From positions 1 through 64,000 of the forward strand of contig NZ_JAJNCZ010000015.1 of NCBI RefSeq assembly GCF_021026345.1: 64,000 bases of DNA, in the 5' to 3' direction. The notes under the pieces were generated by a model. That model saw only the letters and a list, made by a program, of their open reading frames with translations, ran no database searches and was not told the origin of the DNA. This document shows positions 24,016 to 31,040 of the stretch, piece by piece. The stretch's first letter is position 1. The number at the start of each line of letters is the position of its first letter. The stretch is from Rhizobium sp. GN54 (GTDB taxonomy: Bacteria; Pseudomonadota; Alphaproteobacteria; Rhizobiales; Rhizobiaceae). The translations under genes and the position numbers were made by a program.

Positions 24016-25050
24016 TCAAATCTTGCTGACGAGGTCGGCCGCGTCGGCTGCTGACTTTCGTAGCGTCGCGACATATTCCGGGTCGATCACCGCGAGGTAT
24101 TCCTGTTGCGACGGGCTTAGATTTTCAAAGATGATGTGGTGGCGGCGGCTATTCCAGTGCTGACGGAATTTTCGCTCGTACCTTTCGGGCAGAAGGTCCC
24201 TGAATGCCTCATCCGATGCGACCATTTCCTCGTAGGATGGCATTAGCGGCTCTTCGCCGTAGGTCTCTCGCCAGTACCGGCAATGGCTCGCCTCGCGTTG
24301 GAAGTGGATCTCTCGCGCTGTCAGCGTCCCGGCAACGGGTACTGTTCGTGCAAATATTTGCAGCGTCGGGGTTGAGGATTTGGGGGCAACAGTCGAAACG
24401 GTAGCCGGGACAGCCTGGACACGATGACCTTCTATGATCTCGTCATCAGTCCAGCCTCGTTCATACCGTTTGCGGATCGTGCTCGGGGAAACACCCTGTA
24501 GCTTGGCGAGGCGTGAAGCTGTGTAAGTATCTTTCGTGCGGGAGTAGTGGAAAACGAGCGTATCGCTCTTGTTGCTATTCTGCGTCCGTTTGTCGGCCCA
24601 GCGGACTTTGCCGGGACCATACTCGGGGTCAACGTTGTTGATCCGGTCGAGAGTGGCCTGCTTCGCGGGCATCGGTCCAACATGACGGAGGAAGCCGACA
24701 AAATCCCGAAACTCGGGATGGATGACGGCTCCGCTGGTTTTCTGTCGGGATAGCATATTGCGATGCGTGTTCGCCTCGCCCTTGTACCGGGCGCGCAGCT
24801 CCATTCGGGAAAGCATATTACAGTCTGCAAGGTGAGTGCTACCGCAGCTCGTCGGGGCCATTTTCTCAGCAACGCGACACGACATTTCCGGGTTGCTCAT
24901 GAGCGTGACATCGGTTGCCGCCGAGGCAGCACCGGAGCCTAGAGTTTCAGGTGATTTGGGTGATTTTCTCAGCGTCTTCTCATGTCGCGACTGTTGAGAA
25001 ATTTTGTTCGACATCGCTGCCTGGGTGATCATACGCGCCAACCTCATCAT
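24016..25050 (-). CDS. AP2/HNH-associated DNA-binding-like phage protein
   Basis: 344 residues, start uncertain (ATG 25050 or 25014, both with weak ribosome-binding sites). Residues ~110-165 (FRDFVGFLRHVGPMPAKQ, LDRINNVDPEYGPGKVRWA) match the conserved stretch of HNH/AP2-type phage and mobile-element proteins. Residues ~175-205 (SRLAKLQGVSPSTIRKRYER, GWTDDEI) are a helix-turn-helix like that in the 17937 gene. The rest has no recognised family. It lies at the right end of the prophage; a DNA-binding regulator or homing-endonuclease relative is likely. Confidence 0.6.
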   Translation of the reverse strand: MMRLARMITQAAMSNKISQQSRHEKTLRKSPKSPETLGSGAASAATDVTLMSNPEMSCRVAEKMAPTSCGSTHLADCNMLSRMELRARYKGEANTHRNMLSRQKTSGAVIHPEFRDFVGFLRHVGPMPAKQATLDRINNVDPEYGPGKVRWADKRTQNSNKSDTLVFHYSRTKDTYTASRLAKLQGVSPSTIRKRYERGWTDDEIIEGHRVQAVPATVSTVAPKSSTPTLQIFARTVPVAGTLTAREIHFQREASHCRYWRETYGEEPLMPSYEEMVASDEAFRDLLPERYERKFRQHWNSRRHHIIFENLSPSQQEYLAVIDPEYVATLRKSAADAADLVSKI

Positions 25051-25406
25051 TTCGCTTGTGGAGCAAATGAGCGGCGGCTAAACTCGAAACATTCCAATCC
25101 TGTTTCGGGCGGTTGCCACCGCTCGGTTCGGTCGGCCCTCGCAGTTTGCCGCTGCGGGGGCTTTTCCATGTCATGGGATCAGGAAGGCGGTAGCCAGTCG
25201 AGCGCAATCACGCTCGGCAGGCCAGAGTGGAGCACGTCATAGACCGGGCGAGGGGAGAATGTGCCCGGAACCTGTCCGGGATATTCCGGGACTTTTCCGG
25301 GACTTTGAGGAGCTATTCCGGGATTTCGATGCCCTTTCGTTCCTCTGCTGGCCAGAAATGGAATAGCGGAGAAGAGGGGAAATCCCTTATATTTCAGGTA
25401 GTTAGG
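25051..25406. other. Gene-free right arm of the prophage
   Basis: About 355 nt between the last phage gene and the attachment site. Apart from the repeated TCCGGGA motifs (25272-25325) I see no gene; short frames lack ribosome-binding sites. Confidence 0.6.
25272..25325 (+). repeat. Candidate integrase arm-type sites, right end
   Basis: Four direct copies of a TCCGGGA-centred motif: 25272-25281 (tgTCCGGGAt), 25282-25293 (ATTCCGGGACTT), 25293-25304 (TTTCCGGGACTT) and 25314-25325 (ATTCCGGGATTT). The 25282 copy is identical over 12 nt to the left-end copy at 7634-7645. Position 80-135 nt inside the attachment site fits integrase arm sites. Confidence 0.6.
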
Positions 25407-25483
25407 TGGCGACCCCTGCAGGATTTGAACCTGCGACCTACTGCTTAGAAGGCAGTTGCTCTATCCAGCTGAGCTAAGGGGCC
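25407..25483 (-). tRNA. tRNA-Arg (anticodon TCT)
   Basis: 77-nt cloverleaf including CCA. Acceptor GGCCCCT pairs with AGGGGTC (one G-U); anticodon stem CTGC/GCAG holds the loop CTTCTAA with anticodon TCT. It is the integration site of the prophage; the gene stays intact because the phage carries the 3' part. The 3' 46 nt differ from the displaced copy at 7515 only in the T loop (TTCAAAT here, TTCGAAT there). Confidence 0.95.
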
Positions 25484-25503
25484 GTCCGGGCCGAAGACAG
25501 CCG

Positions 25504-25809
25504 TCAGTGCGTCCAGGGCTGCATGCGGTTGAAACGGAAGTTGTCCGGGTAGGCGACCTTCTTGCGGGTCGGGTCGTGCGGTTCGACGACGCGGTATTCG
25601 ATGCCATTGCGTTCGGCATAGGCGACGGCGAGTTCGCGCGTCTCGAACGTCAGCTTGACCTGCTGGCGCATGTCGCCGGAACTCGTATAGCCCATGATCG
25701 GATCGATCGTGCGGGCGCGCTCCTGATCGAATTCGAGGATCCAGCGATGCGTTTTCGCCTGGCCGGACTGCATGGCGGTCTTGGCGGGACGGTAGATCTT
25801 CGCGGACAT
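25504..25809 (-). CDS. NDUFS4-like complex I accessory subunit (ETC complex I subunit)
   Basis: 101 residues from ATG 25809. AKIYRPAKTAMQSGQAKTHR, then WILEFDQE and DPIMGYTSSGDMRQQV and a final KVAYPDNFRFNRMQPW match the alphaproteobacterial homologue of mitochondrial NDUFS4 (18-kDa subunit of NADH:quinone oxidoreductase), which stabilises the peripheral arm. The stop lies 20 nt from the tRNA-Arg 5' end, so it marks undisturbed core DNA next to the prophage. Confidence 0.9.
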   Translation of the reverse strand: MSAKIYRPAKTAMQSGQAKTHRWILEFDQERARTIDPIMGYTSSGDMRQQVKLTFETRELAVAYAERNGIEYRVVEPHDPTRKKVAYPDNFRFNRMQPWTH

Positions 25810-26150
25810 GGGTTCTTCTGGCTCCGATAGGTTCTGTCTTCCGCCGCACCGGCGACTGCACATCCATAGCGCAGAATCGGTCGACGGCAAATGCACGCGC
25901 GCCGATCGTGCCCGGCCACACGCGCAGCTTTCGCTGCGGTGCATAGCATCAGGCGGGGGGCAATTCAACGGCGGCCTGAACGGCGGATGTTTCGGCCTGG
26001 CTACCCTTGCCAGCCGGAAAATGGTTTCCATTTCATTGGGGTGGCAAGAGTGGCCCCGGTGGCAACCGCGCCGCGCGATGCGCAGGATCGCGGCGCGGCC
26101 TTGGCTGGCCAATGCTGCGGCGTGGGCGCAGCTGGAACGGAGTGGATCTG

Positions 26151-26450
26151 ATGACGTGTCCAGACAGAAGGGCGAAGGGTGTCGCGGCTCTCATCTGCAT
26201 CGGTGCGCTCTGCATTGCCGGCTGCACGGCGAGCGCAGGCGGCGGGAACTATCCGGATCCCATCCCCGGGAGCATCACCTATGGCGGCCAGCCCCGCACC
26301 AAGCTGACCAAGTCGCCGGTCGGCAGCTGGTTCCACCACCGCTTCACCGACCAGTTCGGCCGGACGGTGCAGGAGACTTACGTCATCCAGCCGGACAGGT
26401 CCCTGCTGCTGACGAACCGGGTCATCCTGGAAGACTTCTTCGACGACTGA
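26151..26450 (+). CDS. Small predicted lipoprotein, function unknown
   Basis: 99 residues from ATG 26151 (longer open frame upstream looks non-coding). The N-terminus has basic residues, a hydrophobic core and lipobox LCIAGC, so it is probably lipidated at that Cys and anchored in the envelope. The mature part (ITYGGQPRTKLTKSPVGSWF, then VQETYVIQPDRSL) is beta-rich with no recognised domain. Confidence 0.7.
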   Translation: MTCPDRRAKGVAALICIGALCIAGCTASAGGGNYPDPIPGSITYGGQPRTKLTKSPVGSWFHHRFTDQFGRTVQETYVIQPDRSLLLTNRVILEDFFDD

Positions 26451-26568
26451 GCCGACAAGGTCGAACCTGCGCGGGGAGGCCTTGGCGTCGAAGGCGCGGG
26501 CGCCTGGAGCCCCATTTTTGCAGTTGCGGCCACGGCGGGATGCGTGTATCTCCGCCAGCACGGATCGG

Positions 26569-26645
<77 letters not shown>

Positions 26646-26739
26646 CCGTATGCCGTTGAAATCAAAAAAGATGTTGATTTTCCAAGGGCTTTTTCCAATC
26701 ATCTGTTACAAAGTTCGTTACAAAACAGGTGATTTTGCA

Positions 26740-26871
26740 GTGGCCGGCAAGGTCAAGAATCTTCTCAATCGCGATGGGCGCTACTTCTCTCGGCTTGTGA
26801 TTCCGAAGGAGCTTTGCCTTTTCCTCGACAACAAAACAGAGCTTCGCGAACCGTTGGAAGCCCGCCGATGA
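26740..26871 (+). pseudogene. Truncated tyrosine integrase, N-terminal fragment
   Basis: 43 codons from GTG 26740. VKNLLNRDGRYFSRLVIPKE and NKTELREPL match the extreme N-terminus of tRNA-targeting tyrosine integrases, which usually run to 350-450 residues. Similarity stops after EPL, where a perfect 12-bp hairpin begins, and a stop follows. The catalytic domain is gone. The frame is open upstream to 26650. Position right after tRNA-Pro is where an intact integrase would begin. Confidence 0.75.
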
Positions 26872-26885
26872 ATATCGGCGGGCTT
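26858..26885. terminator. Perfect hairpin at the integrase truncation point
   Basis: Arms AAGCCCGCCGAT (26858-26869) and ATCGGCGGGCTT (26874-26885), 4-nt loop. Strong stem with only a short T tract; could end transcription in either direction. It overlaps the last codons of the truncated integrase. Confidence 0.65.
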
Positions 26886-26962
26886 TAGCGTGACGTATCA
26901 TTAGATGGCGAATCGATATTAACCTGTGCTTGCAAAGGTTGCGGCAGCAATGAGGGCATAGG

Positions 26963-27295
26963 GTGTCTAAAAGTCTTTCAAATCTGCTTGTCGTCGCCGG
27001 CGGCGTTGGGGTAGTCGGCTCCGCGCTCTGGTGGGGCGCATTCTACTCGCAGGTCAACCAGTTCATGGGAACTCGCGTCCCGTTGCCCTTGGATTGCCTC
27101 TATACAATCGGAGGCCCTTGCGGGGTGCTATCGGGTGTAGCCAATGCATTTGGTGCAACCGCGTATGACCCTCGGTTGTTTTGGGGATCTGTTGCCGCCT
27201 TTGTAATCGGTGCCATTCTTCGCATTATCCCCGATGGCACTGAAGGCGCTCGCGATGACCTAAGACCGCCGCAGCGCAGAGACCCGTCCCTATAG
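26963..27295 (+). CDS. Small membrane protein, unknown function
   Basis: 110 residues, GTG start. Two hydrophobic segments, about 5-27 (NLLVVAGGVGVVGSALWWGA) and 72-90 (FWGSVAAFVIGAILRII), around a loop with two Cys (LDCLYTIGGPCG). Probably a two-span inner-membrane protein. No family recognised. Carried by the tRNA-Pro island. Confidence 0.6.
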   Translation: MSKSLSNLLVVAGGVGVVGSALWWGAFYSQVNQFMGTRVPLPLDCLYTIGGPCGVLSGVANAFGATAYDPRLFWGSVAAFVIGAILRIIPDGTEGARDDLRPPQRRDPSL

Positions 27296-27329
27296 CCGTC
27301 GAAGCCGGCCGGATAAGGTCGGCGGGCCG

Positions 27330-27752
27330 CTACAATGTCGTAAATCGATGCCATGCTTCCCTAAACTGCGGCCGATCATATGCAGACGGTTGAAGCCAGA
27401 TCGAGGCCTTTCCCATCCGGCTCTTTGCCGGATCGCTATGAACACAAAGCTCCTTGACTTCCTGCAGCGTCATGATGAAGCAGACCGGAGCGTCAGTTTT
27501 GGCCTTGATCGTGATGATCCACCAATCCGACCGCAATTTGGTGAGGTCAGTGCCAAGCCCGACCGGATCGCGCTTCGTCAGCCCCTTGCTTTGAACTCCA
27601 AAGAAGATTGTTTCGTTGTCGTTGGCGCAGAACAGATCGCTGCCTTTGGCATTTCTGGAAGTCAGCATGACGTTCCAGCCTCTGCGGGACAATTGCCACG
27701 CTGCGTAGTGCGAGGCGGCGTTGCCCGTTACTTGTGATGATTTGACGTCCAT
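27330..27752 (-). CDS. PD-(D/E)xK-fold nuclease-like protein
   Basis: 140 residues from ATG 27752 (GGAG upstream). AASHYAAWQLSRRGWNVMLT then RNAKGSDLFCAND and IFFGVQSKG follow the restriction-endonuclease-like pattern: helix, then G-S-D strand, then hydrophobic-x-Q-x-K strand. In related proteins the first helix carries a Glu; here the position is not acidic, so activity is uncertain. It runs opposite to its island neighbours. Possible roles are a restriction-type nuclease or a structural relative; no partner methylase is present. Confidence 0.6.
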   Translation of the reverse strand: MDVKSSQVTGNAASHYAAWQLSRRGWNVMLTSRNAKGSDLFCANDNETIFFGVQSKGLTKRDPVGLGTDLTKLRSDWWIITIKAKTDAPVCFIMTLQEVKELCVHSDPAKSRMGKASIWLQPSAYDRPQFREAWHRFTTL

Positions 27753-27853
27753 ACACTCCACCTAACCCAATATACGCGCAAACCCTAGTTGTGGCCGGAT
27801 TGTCCCGCAAGTATCATGCGCATTCACCAACGGCTAAATTGAATCGACGGACA

Positions 27854-28558
27854 ATGAAGAACAGCCTTTCTTATCGAGAATTCAAGGACGAGTTGCTATT
27901 GCATTTCGCGATTCACGTTAAAGCAGCGACCGATGTGCAAGCGGATCCAGAAAGTGCAGCGGCACTGATTCATGAGCGGTTTCAAAGAAGTTGGATTGCA
28001 TCCGCTACTAAGGAACTGGCTGACGCGGGTTATATTAAAGGGATTACTGATCTCAGCGGGACCGGAAGCTATGCGTTGACGGGGTATGGACTTGAGCGTG
28101 CCGAGGGAATTGCGCACAACGTGGGCGCAGACTTGCACGAAATGATCGCCGATTCAGATCCTTACGCGCTCGTTGACGATGGCGGAAGCGCTATGACTGA
28201 TGATCGGGGTAATCATCTTGTCTTTTCTTCGTCCACACCTGACGGGGTAGATGCCGCCAATATCATAAAGATTGACCCACTGTCGCAAGCGTTTCGAGAA
28301 CTTGACGAAGAAATGGCCTCGGTAGTCCGCGAGTTGAGAGGAAACAATCAACTGGCTGCCGATGGTGGAGCAGAGACAAGTCAGCGTCTCGCTGAACTGG
28401 AAGCAGGAAGAACCTTGATATCGGCTGAGCAGGCTGACAAGACGCTGGTTCGTCGTGTTCTTTTACCTGCACTGCAGTGGCTATTGAAAAAGGTGGCCGA
28501 CGAGTCAGCAAAGGCCGGAATTCAGAAGATAATCGAAATTATTTCGGCATACTTCTGA
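27854..28558 (+). CDS. Hypothetical protein, mostly helical, 234 residues
   Basis: From ATG 27854 (the frame is open further upstream). N-terminal ~85 residues (YREFKDELLLHFAIHVKAAT, SWIASATKELADAGYIKG, GSYALTGYGLERAEGIA) resemble a small winged-helix domain. Residues ~90-140 are acidic and variable; the C-terminus is an amphipathic helical region (LPALQWLLKKVADESAKAGI). No family recognised; cargo of the tRNA-Pro island. Confidence 0.65.
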   Translation: MKNSLSYREFKDELLLHFAIHVKAATDVQADPESAAALIHERFQRSWIASATKELADAGYIKGITDLSGTGSYALTGYGLERAEGIAHNVGADLHEMIADSDPYALVDDGGSAMTDDRGNHLVFSSSTPDGVDAANIIKIDPLSQAFRELDEEMASVVRELRGNNQLAADGGAETSQRLAELEAGRTLISAEQADKTLVRRVLLPALQWLLKKVADESAKAGIQKIIEIISAYF

Positions 28559-28602
28559 CAAAGCCAATATTTTAGTGAGATCGTGACTAGGGGGAGGGCG
28601 GG

Positions 28603-29250
28603 ATGCGCATAGGTTTGTTTATTTGCGTTCTTGCGGCGACAGTGCAGCCCGCGCTTGCGACCGAGGTGGACGAAATTGCCCTGATGATGACCAAGCTTGT
28701 TGGCACGCAGAGTGTGGCGTTCCGCCCGCAATCTCAAAATGGACAGTTGATAGGTTGCACGCTGGAATTTGACGCACTTGTGCGTGACTGGAAATATAGA
28801 AATGGTGGCTTCTTAAAGTTAGCTGGTTCATTTGGAATATTGGCACCCGGTGGGGCCAATGTTGGGGCGATGCAGAAGCTAACGGTAAGCCATCTTGATT
28901 ATTCTGGACTTGAGCTTCAAGTTAACCCTTCCAGCCCATCGCGGCTATTCATGCGAGATCGGGAATTTCGATCTAACATTGCGTCACTTGTGAACGCGAC
29001 CGAAAGCGATGCCCCTGGCTCTTTCTTTGCCGTTTACAACCTTTCGCCCACGATGGAAATTATCCTAGCTGGAATTGAACGTGGCGAGATTGTTATAGGC
29101 TTCAATCAAATGAACGGCGAAAGCGACATCGAATTAGACCTACAACTTGATGTCGCGTCGATGGACAATGATGGAAATCGAACAAAGTCTACAGACGCCC
29201 GGAGAGGCTTCATGGCATGCCTGATGACGCTGTCCGAACGCCTCAAGTAG
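28603..29250 (+). CDS. Secreted protein of unknown function
   Basis: 215 residues with a Sec signal peptide (MRIGLFICVLAATVQPALA, cleavage after ALA) and a strong purine-rich ribosome-binding site. The mature part is beta-rich and contains two Cys, one early (IGCTLEF) and one late (FMACLMT), possibly a disulfide. Expected in the periplasm. No domain recognised. Last gene before the right repeat of the island. Confidence 0.65.
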   Translation: MRIGLFICVLAATVQPALATEVDEIALMMTKLVGTQSVAFRPQSQNGQLIGCTLEFDALVRDWKYRNGGFLKLAGSFGILAPGGANVGAMQKLTVSHLDYSGLELQVNPSSPSRLFMRDREFRSNIASLVNATESDAPGSFFAVYNLSPTMEIILAGIERGEIVIGFNQMNGESDIELDLQLDVASMDNDGNRTKSTDARRGFMACLMTLSERLK

Positions 29251-29343
29251 CAGCGAGCTTTGCGTTTGGTGACATCAATTTTGCGGACATTACAACGTTA
29301 CAAAAACCGAATATTATCATTGAAAATCAATAACATATTCGAT

Positions 29344-29370
29344 TTCAAATCTCTCCACTCCGACCACCGT
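29344..29370 (+). repeat. Right attachment-site copy of the tRNA-Pro island
   Basis: 27 nt matching 26623-26649 (tRNA-Pro T arm, acceptor, CCA and 4 nt beyond) with one mismatch. The 23 nt 29348-29370 are identical to 26627-26649. Confidence 0.85.
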
Positions 29371-29426
29371 CTTCCCGACAATGTCCCCATTAACCTGCCC
29401 GCGCCGCTCGCTCCGAACGCCCGGCG

Positions 29427-29735
29427 CTACTCGGCGGCGACCATGCGGAAGGCGCGGTCGGCGGCGTCCTTGGAGCCCCCGGCCATCAGGTAGATCAGAC
29501 AGCTCGTCCGCAGCAGCGAGGCGAAGTTCGAGACCGAGCCGTTGATGAGCAGGGCCTCGTCGTAGAGCGTGGACAGGAAGCGGGACGTCGACAGGCCCTG
29601 GCTTGCGGCGATCTCGTCGATGAGGTCCCAGAAGGCCGCCTCGATCTGGATGCTGGTGGAATGGCCACCGATGCGCACGGAGCGGTTGACGGGGCGATAG
29701 CGCTGCGGGTCCTGGCCCGCAAAGACCTCACACAT
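29427..29735 (-). CDS. Ribbon-helix-helix domain protein (RHH_4 type)
   Basis: 102 residues from ATG 29735 with GGAGGAG upstream. NRSVRIGGHSTSIQIEAAFW and LIDEIAASQGLSTSRFLSTL are the RHH_4 pattern, a chromosomal DNA-binding family in alphaproteobacteria. The C-terminal helices (SNFASLLRTSCLIYLMAGG) complete the family length of about 100. Target unknown. It is the first core gene right of the island, divergent from the glyoxalase-family gene. Confidence 0.85.
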   Translation of the reverse strand: MCEVFAGQDPQRYRPVNRSVRIGGHSTSIQIEAAFWDLIDEIAASQGLSTSRFLSTLYDEALLINGSVSNFASLLRTSCLIYLMAGGSKDAADRAFRMVAAE

Positions 29736-29949
29736 GGTGTCTCCTCCAGTCTTGTTCTTATGGCAGCGATTATGCGTTGGCCGCCGGGTTTGGTCAAATC
29801 GTCCAACCCATGGCGAACAGGCGCAAAATCCTTCGAATTTTACTCCAGATGAGAGAAATCTGGCATGCGGTAACCGGCTGCTACCCGTCGCCGCCTTTCC
29901 CGGCGCAATCTTCCTTTCAGACAAGACTGCAAGCATCGGGAAGGGCAGC

Positions 29950-30345
29950 GTGGCCAAATCGATACATTCCATGATCCGGGTCCTGGACGAGGGGCGCTCG
30001 GTGGATTTCTACCGCAAGGCATTCGGCCTGGATGTGGCCGAGAGGCTCGATTTCGAAACCTTCACGCTCCTCTACCTGAGCAATGCTGAGAGCGAATTCG
30101 AGCTGGAGCTGACGATCAACAAGGGCCGGACTGAGGCCTATCAGCTCGGCGACGGCTATGGCCATCTGGCCGTCTCCGTCGAAGACCTCGACGGAGAGCA
30201 CGCGCGGATGGGCAACCTCGGGCTTGCCCCCGGCAAGATCGTCGAATTCAACCGGGACGGCGGCCTGCTCGCCCGCTTCTTCTTCATCACCGATCCGGAC
30301 GGCTACAAGATCGAGGTGCTGCAGCGCCACGGCCGGTTCAAATAG
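29950..30345 (+). CDS. gloA: Glyoxalase I-like (lactoylglutathione lyase / VOC) protein
   Basis: 131 residues from GTG 29950 (AAGGGC upstream). Two VOC beta-alpha-beta-beta-beta modules with the four metal ligands of glyoxalase I: His in SIHSMIRV, Glu in FELELTIN, His in YGHLAVSV and Glu in YKIEVLQR. It would convert the methylglyoxal-glutathione adduct to S-lactoylglutathione. Length fits bacterial GloA (~130-145). Alternative: another VOC enzyme. Confidence 0.8.
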   Translation: MAKSIHSMIRVLDEGRSVDFYRKAFGLDVAERLDFETFTLLYLSNAESEFELELTINKGRTEAYQLGDGYGHLAVSVEDLDGEHARMGNLGLAPGKIVEFNRDGGLLARFFFITDPDGYKIEVLQRHGRFK

Positions 30346-30400
30346 ACAGCCTGGCGGCCGGAGGAGGGCTGCCGGGCAGACTGCAATGGGAGGAACGAAC

Positions 30401-30943
30401 ATGACCACGATCTACGAGCGTCGCCGCAGCCCGGCCTCCGGCCTGTCCCGGCGCGAGCTTCTCAAGCGCGGCACGGTGGGTGCCGCGCTCGTTATCACCG
30501 GCAGTGCGGTGATCAGCCCGGATCGCGCCTGGGGCGTGGAGACGACGGCGCTGAAGCCGGACACGATGGCGACCCTGATCAAGCTCGCCCGCGACATCTA
30601 CCCGCACGATACGATCCCCGACCGCTTCTATGCGATCGCCGTGAAGGGCCACGACACGAAGGCGGGCCAGGATCCGGCGCACAAGGAACTGATCGAGGTG
30701 GGCATTGCCGATCTCGACGCGCGGGCAGGGGCGGGCGGCTACCGCGGCCTCGGCTGGGAGGACGACCGTGTCGCCATCCTGCGCGAAATCGAGACCACGC
30801 CGTTCTTCCAGGCGGTGCGCGGCGATCTCGTCGTCTCCTTCTACAACCAGAAGGATCTGTGGCCGCACTTCGGCTACGAGGGCGAATCCTTCTCGAAGGG
30901 TGGATACATCAACCGCGGCTTCGACGACATCGAGTGGCTGTAG
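30401..30943 (+). CDS. Tat-exported small subunit of a flavin dehydrogenase (gluconate 2-dehydrogenase subunit 3-like)
   Basis: 180 residues with GGGAGGA ribosome-binding site. The Tat signal SRRELLKRGTVGAALVITGS lies near residues 16-35. The mature part (LARDIYPHDTIPDRFY, then YRGLGWEDDRVAILREIET) fits the gluconate 2-dehydrogenase subunit 3 family. The small subunit carries the folded large flavoprotein through the Tat pathway. The GMC gene follows after ~100 nt; no cytochrome c subunit gene is adjacent. Confidence 0.85.
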   Translation: MTTIYERRRSPASGLSRRELLKRGTVGAALVITGSAVISPDRAWGVETTALKPDTMATLIKLARDIYPHDTIPDRFYAIAVKGHDTKAGQDPAHKELIEVGIADLDARAGAGGYRGLGWEDDRVAILREIETTPFFQAVRGDLVVSFYNQKDLWPHFGYEGESFSKGGYINRGFDDIEWL

Positions 30944-31040
30944 GGCCGGGCGGCAGCCGGCGCCGGAGGAGGGCGCCCGCCGGACACGGAACGTGTCCCC
31001 GCCAGAATGGACAGGGTCGGAACAGACCGGGAGGAAGAAC

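Larger units (their letters stand above)
7515..25452. mobile_element. Prophage of about 17.9 kb integrated in tRNA-Arg(UCU)
   Basis: Bounded by the 46-nt tRNA duplication. Left to right: integrase, xis-like gene, DUF3102 protein, divergent Arc-type repressors, PIN-domain gene, then a minus-strand structural cassette from portal (23050) to tape measure (11459), and a HEPN-like and an AP2/HNH-like gene at the right. Portal, protease, HK97 capsid, connector, tail completion, tail tube, tape measure and large terminase are present. Small terminase is uncertain, and replication, holin/spanin, tail tip and fibre genes are not seen. It is either defective or a reduced element that needs helper functions. 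Confidence 0.9.

Noticed and set aside
24348-24363. Palindrome-like GTGCAAATATTTGCAG
   Set aside because: Inside a coding region and only partly matching the motif at 10285 and 21482; may be chance.
25272-25325. CRISPR-like short repeats
   Set aside because: The repeated unit is only 8-12 nt with irregular spacing of 10-21 nt; it fits integrase arm sites instead.
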